NCBI GenBank assembly: GCA_934045075.1
Contig: OW203731.1
Span: forward strand, 13,587,062-13,651,061
Source of the DNA: Yponomeuta sedellus
Taxonomy: Eukaryota > Arthropoda > Insecta > Lepidoptera > Yponomeutidae
DNA: 64,000 bases
Reading direction: 5' to 3'
The translations under genes and the position numbers were made by a program. The notes beneath the pieces were generated by a model. The model made no database searches. It was not told the DNA's origin and was given only the letters and a program-made list of their open reading frames with translations. Shown in pieces: positions 1 through 10,645 of the stretch. The first letter of the stretch is position 1. Each line of letters begins with the position of its first letter.

Positions 1-861
1 GAGTCCTTAAGCCTAGCTTAATTAAGTATTATTAGGTACTACGGATGGTTTACAATTTTCCTAATGAATTACATATAAATTTATACATATAATTAAAATT
101 AGGATTACATAAAATATTTTCCAAGTTTTTAGGCACTTCAGTTTTACAAACACTTGCTAGTTCAGATACTAACTCACAACAGCATCACTCGTCCGTATCC
201 TAAGCTAAGTTATCCTGTCCTATGGTAACCAGGTAGCGCCAGGTAACATCTTTGTCATATTTTTTGCTAAATTTTCATTTAAAATATTAACGAACTCTTT
301 TAACATAGCATAACATAGACAGAAGGTCATTGTCTCTATCTTCACGATACTATAACCATATTTTGTGACAATTGAAGGATGTGCCATTTATGTTTATTTT
401 CCAAATTTTCTTATTCCATTAACTCCACAAAACAGAATACGGTCAATTGTACAGCAAAATCAACTTACAAATAATCTGTTTCTTTTCGGGACTCTAAACC
501 AAGGTTGTTAATATACCTAGATGTTTTCCAAAATGGAAAAAGGATATGCCGTACTTATAGAGAAAACATAAGGCATATTAATTTACGTTAAAGTAGGTAA
601 TTTAGAACGAAAATGGTTCAAAAACGAGTTCCATATTATAAAACTGACAATTTTCATGATTTTTGAAGGTCTTGGTTGGTTTAGTTTAAGGGTTGATACC
701 GGATGGTTTTTTTGATTTAGATTTGTACCGGCTTCAAATAACTGTGATTTATAAAAATAGTTGTCAAAGAAAAAAAAAAATATATTTGCGACGTTTTCAG
801 TGGACGTAAATCTACTAAGGGTGATTTAGGAGTTGATACCAGACGGTTTTTTCTGTACCGG
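1..861. other. AT-rich non-coding DNA, no gene seen
   Basis: No supported gene. Around 208-250 there is a short stretch (CTATGGTAACCAGG) that recurs near 9925 and, on the other strand, near 24010, so it is a scrap of an interspersed repeat. From about 690 the text 'GTTGATACC..GATGG' occurs and recurs near 832, which links this DNA to the tandem repeat that follows. Confidence 0.6.
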
Positions 862-1125
862 GCTCAAAGTGATTGATAAAATCGTTCATCCGTAAAATCG
901 TAGGTCGCTATCTCTGTGATGTGCCTTGCTCAAAGTGATTGATGAAAGTTCGATCGATCGATCGTAGTTTTTGCGTCTCTGTTGCTATCTCTCTCTAACT
1001 CTGTGATGTACCGGGCTCGAAGTGATTGATAAAAAAATCATCCGTAAAATCGTAGTTTTTGCATCTCTGTTGCAATCTCTATCTATATCTTTGTGATGAG
1101 CCGGGCTCAAAGTGATTGATCAATG
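862..1125. repeat. Tandem repeat, about 3.3 diverged units of 66-90 bp
   Basis: Each unit opens with GCTCAAAGTGATTGAT (one has GCTCGAAG) at about 862, 928, 1015 and 1105. Units then run through CATCCGTAAAATCGTAG, a TCTCTGTTGC stretch and TGTGATGTRCC. Unit lengths are 66, 87 and 90 bp; the second unit contains a CGATCGATCGATCG expansion. The copies differ by substitutions and indels, so the array is old. No coding potential is visible. Confidence 0.75.
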
Positions 1126-1439
1126 TGATCTGGGTGTTTGATAGATAACAAAATTATGGATATTAAAAATACGTTTTTCGTTTTTCTGTGCTTAATTTGG
1201 ATGTTAAACAGTGGGTTTCCAAAGAAAAATGGTTTTCAAAAATATACGCAACACCTTATGCAGTTCCTAGGGTAGGGAGAGGGAATGGCGTTAACTTAAG
1301 GAAAACATGGTGCGGTTTTGAAATTAATGGTATAAATTAAAATACTACTTATGTACATTGAAGTGAAAAATTGAAGTGACTATTCAGCAAGTTAAAAGAT
1401 AGGTATCTATACATAATACCTGTGCCATGTCTAGCCAAA
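1126..1439. other. Non-coding, nothing recognised
   Basis: AT-rich DNA without a supported frame or repeat that I recognise. Confidence 0.55.
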
Positions 1440-1590
1440 ATCCTGAACTTAATAACCCAATATGTCCCTACTGACGGGCACGGATCTGTTCCCTGAGGAA
1501 GGTATAGGCCATACCTCCTCACGAGCCTCCACCACGGGGGCCAAGTCCGGATTGGTGGAGGCTCGCAAGACAAACAATGGTTTCCTATTT
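1440..1590 (-). mobile_element. Family A SINE-like element, 3' fragment
   Basis: It matches the 3' half of the family A copies at 18.2, 20.0, 49.9 and 56.0 kb. It reads on the reverse strand from a CTCCACCAAYCCGGACTTGG block to the GTGCCCCAGCAGTGGGG block, here degraded to CCCTACTGACGGGCACGG on the + strand. The 5' half with the promoter-like part is absent. Confidence 0.7.
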
Positions 1591-1773
1591 TCAAGGTCAG
1601 GACATAGATTAAAGGGCTGTCTTAATTACTGACTACTAAAATAGACCTGAAACTAAAATAAATTTACCTAAAATAAGTAGGTATCTAGCTACTTTTAGGT
1701 TACGGAATACAATTGATACTATAGTCTATTTTTCGTTTGGGTAAGTACTTCAAAAATTTAAAGACTTGTTACC

Positions 1774-1922
1774 TACGTCTTTTTATTGAAATACACACTT
1801 TATAAATCAAAATCTTTACACTTCATCAATTCAATCTGAAATCTAATGTAGGTAATTTCATGAAATTCAAGTAAAATGTATGGGTTTTCATTTAAAAAGT
1901 GTGTATTTTGATAAAAAGATAT
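1774..1922. mobile_element. MITE, about 150 bp, TIR starting ACGTCTTTTTAT
   Basis: The left end reads ACGTCTTTTTATTGAAATAC and the right end is its near reverse complement (GTATTTTGATAAAAAGAT). A second copy lies at 11575-11714 and shares the ends and the internal 'AAAATCTTTACACTT' word. It is non-coding. The superfamily is not clear because no target duplication is visible. Confidence 0.7.
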
Positions 1923-3339
1923 ATTAAGATATAGATAGAATATTCTTTATTGTACACTAAAATTACAGAAACAGAAATTATATAAAAATATAGTCCAATA
2001 AATTGGCGGCGTTATTACTAAAAGTAATTTATTCCATGCAACCATATCAAGATTGTGATAGGTATCATGATTGTTTACATTTTTTTAAGTAGGCACCTAA
2101 AAAATGGACTATAGCGTAAAAAAATGGCGACGGGCATGTCACAGGAACGGGCCTTCTTTGTTTGCATTTCTATCGCAGTCTCTAGCCTTGTGATTATTTT
2201 AGTCTGAAATAGTGACCGCCGCTTGTCGCCAGCCCGTTGAAGCGTCATAGACCCTTAAGGGAGAAGTTTTATCACTAACTTGGGTTTTAGTTATGTAAAT
2301 AGTACATTAAGGTACTAATGATAACATTGGTGATTATCGCCGAGGCGCCATCTTAAGAGAGCCAAGGACGGTAATCGTCAATACACACGTGTATCATACG
2401 ACGTTTTTCAACACACTTGTGAATAAAATAACAATAAAAACTCATTATAATTTCAATAGGGAAAAAGAGTTGTGAAAAATGTTTCGCTATTACTCGAAAA
2501 ATTAATTAGTTTTCCAATGCGCGCGCATTGCGATCGGCCACAGACTAAAGGGATGACATTTTTTTTATTTTCCGCGCATAGGATTTGCGCCTATTCTGTC
2601 ACGTACAAAATGGGGAATTTAAAGTTTTCTTTTATTACAGAGAAAACAAAAGTTATGTTTGAGTGAAAGTTTTGTTTATTAAACACGTACGAGTTAAAAT
2701 TATCTATTTCAATAAGAAGTTGCATGAAATAAGCAAGCAATAGGAACATTGATTTGTTTGTTCTATTGAACACGATCTTTTTTTTAATAAAAACTTCTTT
2801 AAGAACAAAGCAACTCAACCAATAAAATTAAAAAGAAAACTATAACTCACTAGTGAGATATAGCAATGAAAAAGTCACAGTTTGATTATGGGTGTCATTT
2901 GTGCCACTTTATGAGCAAGTGTGTCAAAAATATACTTATTCTTTTTAACTTTGGTACATTTTCATTGCGTAGCTAGTACCTACCTACGTTTGTTAATTAA
3001 AGCCAAACTGCATCTGTAGGGACGAAAACTGAAAACTGCCTTATGAGGCGCCCTCTTAAGTATCGACTAGTTATCACAAACATTGTTTATTAAAGAAAGT
3101 AACTGGAGAAATTTGCCTCTCGCTTATACAATATTCCTCTCTGTTTTGTGTGTGACAGAAACAAACAGTTATACAGTTCCTTTCTTAAATTAACCCTGCT
3201 ATATTGCAATCCTAATCTCAGCTGGAGCATAAGTCACTCAATAGTATCCTTTCTGTAACGAGTAAAGTCTTTTTGCCCTTCCTTACCTTAAACTACCCTT
3301 TGTAACCGTAACTACTTTCCTTTGCTAAAAAAACACGGC
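1923..3339. other. Non-coding, one LINE/SINE tail scrap
   Basis: A short (TAGA)n-TTCTTTATTGTACA stretch at about 1930-1955 matches 3' tails seen near 16.65, 31.1, 31.8 and 32.2 kb. The rest is AT-rich DNA in which I recognise nothing. Confidence 0.55.
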
Positions 3340-3465
3340 GTTATTATAGTTTCTTGCACACGAAACATTAAACAGGACATTACATAAGAAACAACATGTA
3401 CAAAGGTGAGCTTATCAATGTAAGAGATTTCTTCCAACAAACCTTGGAGAATCGGAGCAGCAGTA
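3340..3465 (-). mobile_element. LINE 3' end fragment (family of 37.2 kb)
   Basis: On the reverse strand it carries the string that in other copies reads GGTTTGCTGGAAGAAATCTC, then AGATAAGCTCGCC, then TTGTACATGTT, then the AAT GTCCTGTTTAATGTTTCG region. The copy at 37178-37310 lies behind a recognisable reverse-transcriptase C-terminus. This fragment is therefore a 5'-truncated LINE 3' untranslated region. Confidence 0.7.
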
Positions 3466-4099
3466 AAAAGCGGGTCTATACACGGAAAAAACACGACTCA
3501 ACTAAAACAATTCCTAGAGGCGTTTTATTTTTAATCTGTGATGGTTACGTATAATCTTCATCACGGACTATTTTAGTGAGCGGAGTGTTTTAAGGAGTGT
3601 TGTTTTTTTATATAAGGCCGTCACAATCTAAATGACAATTGACAGGCTGTATCTACCAATACCTACTCGAAATCGATCACAAACAATCTAAGCCATTCAT
3701 TGTACTACATGAAACCTTTCCGCGCGCCAACAAAGCGCCATTTTTTCAGCCACCCACTCACCAATTGCGCCCAATAGGTAGATTTCATTACAAAAAAATA
3801 TTAAATTACCTAACGCACAAAGGAATAAGGCTAATGGAGGTAAAAAACTCCCGTTACCGATCCGACTAATTATCTTATTGTACAGACCACAATATATAGA
3901 ACGTGCTCTCCCAGAAAACAACACTTTTTGTTCAACATACAAAAGAGACTTTTTACGCCGATCGATCCGGCGTCATTGATTAGACAGGCCCTAGAGTCTA
4001 ATACTTACATATTTTTTTAATAGAATGAAATAAACACGACAATCGTTGATATTTGCCTCAATTTCGTAGCCTACAAAGCAATAGCAGTACAATGTAATT
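3466..4099. other. Non-coding, nothing recognised
   Basis: Short chance frames occur on both strands. None resembles a known family. Confidence 0.55.
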
Positions 4100-4408
4100 C
4101 CAGAGTGCTTAGTGCGAGTTTGACAGATCCAATCGAATAACTTTACTACCGCGTTAATCGAGCATTGAGTAGTGAGTATAAGTTAACCGTTCGAACTGGC
4201 AAAACGCTGTCACAGTGCAACTCGCACTCGCGTTTATTCGTGTTTTGGCTGGTAAACGTGTTCTCTTCTCAACGTAAACCATTACAACTCACCCTCAGCA
4301 ATTTTAATTTCCATACTTGTCGCTAGGTGGCGCTTCCTCGATGCCATAGAAATATGAGTTTACGTTAACGCGATCGAGTAGTTAAAAAACTCGCACTAAG
4401 CACTCTGG
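4100..4408. mobile_element. MITE, 309 bp, perfect 22-bp TIRs
   Basis: Positions 4100-4121 (starting CCAGAGTGCTTAGTGCGAG) are the exact reverse complement of 4387-4408. The interior is non-coding and contains further copies of the ACTCGCACT word near 4220, which suggests subterminal repeats. I see no clear target duplication, so the superfamily is left open. Confidence 0.85.
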
Positions 4409-5200
4409 GGTAGAACCCGCGCGAATTAAACAGGCATCTCTCGCGAGAAGATCGAATCGCGGGAGGCGCCGTGTTAAGTAGCACGGGATATACCATTGCA
4501 ATGAGATTAGTTAGTTACTAGACCACCGATAGTGTGAATGAAACGACTATTACCGGACTAATATTACTCTATTTGAACAAATATGCATTTTACTCTATTG
4601 AACAAGACTCGCCCCCCAGATCGCTTGGAGGGTTTGCGCAACAATAACTTGGATAAGGAACCAATTCGAGTCACAAATGGCGAAGTAATAGAGCCAGACC
4701 GCATGGTATACAAATAAGCCCACAATTCATCTACGTTTTGTAATCCAAACTCCAAAGGAAATAGCTGCCATTTTCTAATTTGATCTCTGACCTCTCGCAA
4801 TTGTTTATTAGGTATACTTCGCCCAAAAAGTCTAGTAATTAAATTGTAAGGCTTTGCTCAGACTTATTGTCTGTGTTAATTTCTTGTCCTTAAAAGTATT
4901 ATAAAACTGAAAACTACGGTCGTTTCAGTAAAAAGATGTAGGTATTGTGCTTAATCGAAGGTAGTAAATTGTCTTAATTTTCGATAACGTCACTGATAAA
5001 GTTTCACTCCCGGTTTCTTGAATTTTTGGACAAACTGTAAAACGTGATTACTTTAAGGCGCTTAGGGGTGGTAACTTGCGCCACCAATGGAATAAAAAAC
5101 GTAACTTGTTTTATAATACTTTTTTTTTTTAAATATACACAAAAATATCTTAATTTCTATGATAACTTTTATTAAAACATACATCCTAGAAGGTACTATC
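4409..5200. other. Non-coding, nothing recognised
   Basis: No supported gene or repeat. A small frame at 4564-4800 on the reverse strand has no recognisable motif. Confidence 0.55.
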
Positions 5201-5270
5201 AACCTAGGACTTTAATCGATTTGCGCTAAAAACCGCAGTTTTCAGTGGAAATCGATTAAAGTCCTAGGTT
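5201..5270. repeat. Perfect 22-bp inverted repeat, 26-nt loop
   Basis: Positions 5201-5222 (AACCTAGGACTTTAATCGAT..) are the exact reverse complement of 5249-5270. The loop GCGCTAAAAACCGC.. is itself weakly self-complementary. It could be a minimal MITE or a hairpin-forming remnant. Confidence 0.8.
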
Positions 5271-5643
5271 ATAGACTGTAGGTTTTGATTAAGTAGTTCT
5301 TACAGTTACTAAGACTTTTGCAGCCTTACTAATAAACTTGGTGTAGGTAAGTATTGTATATCTATGCAGTGTTTTGTCTCTTTTCTTCAAACTGAAAATT
5401 ACATTCATATGACGTAAACAAAACATTGTGTAACTATACCAGGCTTATACGGTGTTTATTAGTAAGAGCCTTGATGTTTACTTTTTGGAGGAAACGTAGG
5501 TATTACAAAACAATGATTTTTATTCCATTGGTGGCGCAAGTTAGCAACCTCCTTAATTCCCGACGTTTAAGATATAACTACGTATGTATGAGTATCGTGA
5601 ATCATTGAGAAATACTCTCGCAATTGAACAAGATTTGGAGGAA
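5271..5643. other. Non-coding, nothing recognised
   Basis: AT-rich DNA between the inverted repeat and the SINE1 composite; no supported feature. Confidence 0.5.
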
Positions 5644-5885
5644 GAGGCTAAAAATTCCACCCATGCCGGGATTCGAACCCGCGAACTCTGGCTATCCGTG
5701 CCAACGCTCTTTCCAACTGACTTAAGAGGTTCGAAATTTCACTGATGCCGGTAAGTCACCCATTGGTGACTTACCGGCATCAGTGAAATTTCGAACCTCT
5801 TCACAATATTCTCTGTATTACGTACAGGATTTTTTTTAAATTGTCCTTAGCGCGGCTCAGTGCATTTTAAAAAGAGTATAAGGAT
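5644..5885 (-). mobile_element. SINE1 copy, rearranged, with a 35-bp perfect hairpin
   Basis: The tRNA-like core lies on the reverse strand at about 5644-5718 (B box seen as GGATTCGAACCCG on +). Then comes a SINE1 leader in + orientation (5726-5760) and the same leader in - orientation (5765-5799). They are exact reverse complements separated by four bases. The + orientation 3' tail (TTGTCCTTAGCGCGG..) follows at about 5838. The order core(-), leader(+), leader(-), tail(+) is not that of a normal SINE. Confidence 0.85.
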
Positions 5886-6560
5886 TTAATCGAAACGAAC
5901 GAAAATTCTTTAGCTAAATGACAAATCGCTCGATACATGGCTTTAATTTTATGCCTCCGATCCTTCGCGATTTCTATTAGACGTAGGATCCGCCTCAGCG
6001 CTAAACCCGTAGGATTGGTGGGCTAAACTCCGCTAAATTGTAGCATTACCTACATAGTGGGGCTGGGGGAGGGCGGGAGATGAGCGGGCGCAGAGTCACG
6101 TCGCCAGGCGTCCCAACCCATTACCCGGTCCAAACCGTATCGACAAATAACCGCCAATTATTCGATCGCTCTACAATCTTTTTACAATTTCTTCTCTTGG
6201 CCGCGGCATTATTATATTTCTATTAAGCCTTTTTTTGTAATCAAACTACTAATGATTCGATTCCATTTTCTAGGCGGACGTGCCGTCTCCGAGATGTTAA
6301 TGACACTACGTAATTAGATCCGGATGGCTCGGGGGCGTTGACTCGCTGCGGTGCCCGACCGGTAGTGGGCTAGTGTCAATTTTTATAAAACTATGGTAAT
6401 TTACAACATGAGGTAATTTGACGAACACGAAAGTGGAAGAATAAAACGTAACACGGTAACTGAATCAGACGCGTTGCGTTACGAGGTAGATTTAATACTT
6501 ATACCTACCCTTAATGGAGCCGTGCCCAAATTAGGGCTGGTTGAATTGTGAACGAGGAAA
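5886..6560. other. Repeat-poor, CpG-richer DNA, possible regulatory block
   Basis: No interspersed repeat or supported frame. It holds GC-rich patches near 6060-6120 and 6280-6370 between homeodomain-like AT motifs (GTAATCAAAC, CTACTAATGATTCG, ACGTAATTAGATC). The composition resembles conserved non-coding DNA, but conservation cannot be seen from one sequence. Confidence 0.3.
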
Positions 6561-6567
6561 ACTCAAG

Positions 6568-6896
6568 TTAGAGAGGTGCCACACGGGTGTTGCCTATGAG
6601 TTGCGTAAGAGCTGCGTCATCTGAGCGGCAACGCTTTGTCGTTCTACATACAAATCTGAACGACATACCACACGATGCGTTGAAATGATGGACAGATAAC
6701 AAAGATCACGAAGAGAGACGAGGTGACGAAGGCTGCGTTGAAGGTACGGAATCGCAATGCAATATTTATGTGGTTTATAAAAAGATAGCTGCTTTAACGT
6801 AGCGCTGACGCAGAGCTCGTGTGGCATTCACTACGTTGAAATCATTGCAATGCGACGACGCAGCGCAGCCGCAACGCCCGTGTGGCACCGCTCTTA
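6568..6896. mobile_element. PIF/Harbinger-like MITE, 323 bp, TTA duplication
   Basis: The element spans 6571-6893. The first 23 bp (GAGAGGTGCCACACGGGTG..) and last 23 bp are inverted repeats with two mismatches. It is flanked by TTA at 6568-6570 and 6894-6896, the 3-bp target typical of PIF/Harbinger. The interior is CG-rich, contains the words CACGATGCGTTG and CGTGTGGCATTC as degenerate copies of the ends, and codes for nothing recognisable. Confidence 0.8.
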
Positions 6897-8235
6897 CAAA
6901 TGCTAGTTACTAATAATTAGTAGGAATTACCCTGTTTACAGTCATAATTATACTCCTCATCAAAGATAACCTTCAAACCCAAATCAACTTCACTTTTCCT
7001 GATAAGAGGCGCAGATGCGTCCAGAATTTCCACTTAATTGAGAAGGTATCAAAATTTAACTGTCAAGAAGGTTGACCTAGGTGCCCAATGATGTGAAGTG
7101 TAATTCTAAATTGGAAAAACGGTCATCCACATTAAAACTTTCGGTAAAAGACCTTAAACGTATCAATCGAGACTGGAAATCCAGTTTAATTTGACACCCC
7201 GTCACCTGTTCTCTTTAAAAACTAAGGTACTAAGGTTTAGCTAGTGTAAACATAAGTTACCTTTAAATAAACTCTAAGTTGGACTTTACAGTAGGTGATT
7301 TCGAAATAAATAAAGATTACTGACGCAGACTTAACTAACTATGTCACTCTAGTCCGAATTGCCAATTTGACGTATTAGGCGGCAAATCAGAAAATTCTAA
7401 ACTCAACTCTACCTTCATAGAGACTACAATTAGGAAATAAAGAAGAACATTTATTACTTCTAACAACAAGATACATCACAGAAACAAAATAAACAGATAA
7501 ATTGACAAAATATGAGCAACAACAGAAATAAACGAAATACACAATAGACGGAACATACTTATTTAGACTGTGGTGTGTCTAAATTGCCACAATTTCTAGT
7601 TTAATATGAAAATTAGATACCTACATGCTACGCAATGTACATCAGATTATGATAATAAACAACTTTTGTGAAACTCGGCCGTGTAGGTAGTTATTTGCTA
7701 TGACCGCCACTGACTCTACAAACAAACGGCCTATCTCATACGCTCATTTAGTACACATCCCTGACATTGTAAAGCATAGGTGCCTAGCACGCGCTCGACA
7801 AACAAGTTTCTCTCATGTAGCGAAGCAATTTATATCGCTTATTTTAACCATTATAGTGCAGTCGTACATATTCCAAAGTCGTCATAAACACAACTAATTA
7901 AAGTACCTACATATGTAAAGGTTATACATGGGATGTTAAGCAGTACATCAATGTGAAAGTGGAAAACATGACTTTTGTAACACAAATAAACATAACACCA
8001 AAATAAAAAAAATTATGATGAACCCAAAAATAAACATCAAAGTATTGGAGATACAACCGTACGAACACCAGTGCAACAAAAGAAAAAGGCTGCAGCTCGG
8101 CAAAATGCTAGCTACAAGTGACCAGCGCTGGTTTTCTGCTACACCTGATTCGCAATGTCATGAACATATTAAAAAAGATATTTGAGAATAAAATATCACC
8201 TCACTGTTTGAGACTACCCCCACCTTCTCCACTTC
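6897..8235. other. Non-coding, nothing recognised
   Basis: AT-rich DNA. The small open frames here (for example 7700-7897) have no recognisable motif. Confidence 0.55.
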
Positions 8236-8330
8236 ACCTGTTGGTTGGCTAGAATAAAATACTATTTAGTATTAAGCCCGCCAATTGTACAGTCTTTACA
8301 GGTACAATAAAGAATTTAATAATAATAATA
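8236..8330 (+). mobile_element. Retroelement 3' end with (AAT)n tail
   Basis: GGTTGGCTAGAATAAAATAC, a TTAAGCCCGCC word, TTGTAC, and AATAAAGAATTTAATAATAATAA form a 3' end with polyadenylation-like signal. The same end lies reversed at 23005-23100. This pattern is typical of truncated LINE/SINE insertions. The parent family is not identified. Confidence 0.6.
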
Positions 8331-8771
8331 ACATTGCGAATCTGGTGTAGCATTCTCACATCCCTGTTGTGGGTACACACTTCTACCAATAGGGCTTTTC
8401 CCCCTTGCCATCTCTTGTCCGACATTATTAATATACACCGTCGACCGCTGAATTCACAATGCGAATATTACAAACAAGACAAGTCTGCAGTCTCAACTTT
8501 AACAGATTTCTACAAAGTTTACTCAAACTACTTGTTTTACATTTGATACAAAATTATTAATACATTTTATCACTTTAAAATTAAGAGTAATAACGTTAAA
8601 AATTATTCTTAGGCCTGCAGTACGTATTAAACAGAGTCTCCTTCAATAAAAAATCATCTAGTTTTAAAATAATTTTAAGACAGTCATAACTGAATATAAA
8701 GACATACCTACCTACATAGGTTCGTTTAAAAACCATTTGCACAGTCGTGTAAAAACATAATAGTATTAACG
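8331..8771. other. Non-coding, nothing recognised
   Basis: AT-rich DNA without a supported feature. Confidence 0.55.
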
Positions 8772-9110
8772 ACAGCTGATTCGGTATGCTTCATACATCC
8801 GTTCATATATCCGTTCTTCTGGAAAGTTGTCTGCCAAACACAATTAGTACTTCCCATCGTAATTAGTATTCCCACGGCCCGATAGGACGCTCAATCCGCT
8901 ATCCACCCCGTACCAAGTTCGATCGTCTGTAATTACTAAAATACTATTAACTTATGGATGATCGAACTTAGTACGGGCGGACAGCAGACTCGGTACGCTC
9001 TATACCATATCCGTTTTTCTGGAATGTTGCCTGCCGAACATAATTTGTACTAGTTCGTATTCGCTCGGTTCGATGGTACACTCAATCCGCTCTCCGGCCC
9101 GTCATGAAAT
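8772..9110. repeat. Two diverged direct repeats of about 140 bp
   Basis: Unit one (8772-8915) and unit two (8976-9110) share the order GACAGC..GAyTCGGTA, CATATCCGTT, TTCTGGAA-GTTG-CTGCC, AATTAGTACT/AATTTGTACT and CACTCAATCCGCTCTCC. Between them lies an imperfect inverted repeat of AAGTTCGATC (8924) and GATCGAACTT (8952). Divergence is high, so it is an old duplication. Confidence 0.65.
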
Positions 9111-9155
9111 CTTATTAGGTAGATATACGTATCGGTGGCAACTGATGTATTTGGT

Positions 9156-9356
9156 TTAAGATGACTTTAAAAACCTATTTAGAGGCTAAAAATTCCACCC
9201 ATGCCGGGATTCGAACCCGCGACCTCTGGCTATCCGTGCCAGGTCCGAGGTCACGGGTTCGAATCCCGGCATGGGTGGAATTTTTAGCCTCTAAATAGGT
9301 TGTTAAAACTGTCTTTAGCACGGGTTAGTGCATTAAAAAGAATATAATTAAGATGA
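9156..9356. mobile_element. SINE1 head-to-head palindrome in one target duplication
   Basis: A reverse-strand SINE1 3' half (9172-9226) faces a forward one (9247-9301). The 55-bp arms differ at one base and are separated by 20 nt. The forward copy continues into the usual SINE1 tail (CTTTAGCACGGGTTAGTGC). The whole composite is flanked by TTAAGATGA at 9156-9164 and 9348-9356. A single duplication around both halves suggests one insertion event. Confidence 0.85.
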
Positions 9357-9589
9357 ATTGAGAAAAGATGTTCAGAGTTTAGTTTTTTTCTGCTGCCTTC
9401 TTCTCCACTACAATACGGCCCGAAGGCAGCGGCTTACATTTTACATTGTACATTGACATTCACTAAACAGAATGTAGGTAAATTCTTTTCGTTGAGATAA
9501 ATTGATTTGATTTGTTACACGCGCGTGCTAGGCACCTGTGTTCTAATGACAGAGGATGTATAGCAATCGCGCGTCAATTTGCAGTTCGC

Positions 9590-10035
9590 AATTAGCAATT
9601 ACAAATGCTCATAAACGCCAACGTGAACCGTTTACGAAGGGCTTAATTACTGCGATTGTCCTATGCAAATGCCACAAATTAGCAATTCCACGCGCTAACT
9701 GGAAAGGTAAACGTCGTGAGGAAACCCGCAGCTTGGTTGGCGCCGCATGTATTGACTTGTCATTCCTGTGGGATAGGCCGACTAGGCTGTCAGGATGCTG
9801 GGCAAGCCTACTCCATCTAAAACAATGTCCCAGGCACTGCAGCGTCCGAGTGGTCCTTTCACCCATCTAGTAACAACTTCCACACTACACAATCACTTGA
9901 CCTGATTACAAACTAGGATACCCTGTACTATGGTAACCAGGCAAGGACATCACAAACATGAAAACACACCCACTGAACGGCTAGACCAACGAGGGGCCAC
10001 TGTATGAATCATCTCATTACGCTGATGTAAAGGAC
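9590..10035 (+). mobile_element. SINE3 copy, degraded, with 3' extension
   Basis: From about 9690 it matches the SINE3 body seen reversed at 19.4 and 43.5 kb: CGTCGTGAGGAAACCCGC, TTGGTTGGCGCCGCA, TGTGGGATAGGCCGACTAG, GGGCAAGCCTAC, TGTCCCAGGCACTGC and CACCCATCTAGT. The tRNA-like head is decayed. Downstream, 9905-10035 holds an ACTATGGTAACCAGGCAAGG block and then CCACTGTATGAATCATCTC, the 3' end that family members share. Confidence 0.75.
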
Positions 10036-10059
10036 ACAATTTTTTTTTTCGTTGTTGTT

Positions 10060-10222
10060 GCCTGTACGTAATACAGAGAATATTGTAAAGGTTCGAAATT
10101 TCACTGATGCTGATGAGTCGCCCATTAGCTCAGTTGGAAAGAGCGCTGGCACGGATAGCCAGAGGTCGCGGGTTCGAATCCCGGCATGGGTGGAATTCTT
10201 AGCCTCTAAATAGGTTTTTAAA
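10060..10222 (+). mobile_element. SINE1, near full-length, tRNA-derived
   Basis: The leader (CCTGTACGTAATACAGAG, then GGTTCGAAATTTCACTGATG) precedes a tRNA-like core at 10120-10193. The core has an A box (TTAGCTCAGTTGG), an anticodon-like stem CTGGC/GCCAG, a B box (GGGTTCGAATCCC) and a pairing acceptor stem CCCAT/ATGGG. The 3' end is AGCCTCTAAATAGG. I read it as a SINE and not a tRNA gene, because the same leader and tail recur around at least nine copies or parts here. Confidence 0.9.
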
Positions 10223-10324
10223 TCTTCTTGTCATTCAATTATTTTTTATCTAACCGGGCCATGCATGGCCAAAACAGAAAATAGAGCTCAATAATCAAAA
10301 CATGGATTTGAATTGCACCGCATA

Positions 10325-10545
10325 ATTTTAAGATTAGCCCAATGGGTAGATCTTTGGACTGGGAATGGAGATACCTACTCAGGTTCAATTCCCAGAGCGG
10401 ACATGTACTTACCAATGCAATGCCTTTGTTTTGGAGGTTATGTACATTTGTAAAGTTACAGTACCAATAACACTAGCTAACGCTGATGGAAAACATCGCG
10501 AGGAAACCTGAATACCTATATGAGGTGTTCAAATACCTATACTTT
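10325..10545 (+). mobile_element. tRNA-like SINE, separate family
   Basis: It has an A-box-like ATTAGCCCAATGGGTAGATC at 10334 and a B-box-like AGGTTCAATTCCC at about 10381. The body then has GTACTTACCAATGC, TTTGTAAAGTTACAGTACC and GAAAACATCGCGAGGAAACC. The last block is common to the SINE2 and SINE3 bodies, so these families share a body with different heads. Confidence 0.7.
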
Positions 10546-10645
10546 ATGTACACCTACCTACCTACTCTCTTCATCTTTCAGTTCTATCCATCCCAAGGTT
10601 ATCTAGAAGAGATCGCTTTTAGAGATGATACCGCCAATTGTAGGA

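Noticed and set aside
10120..10193. Possible tRNA gene (cloverleaf with good A and B boxes)
   Set aside because: Identical leader and tail recur around the core in many copies, several with target duplications, so it is a SINE head.
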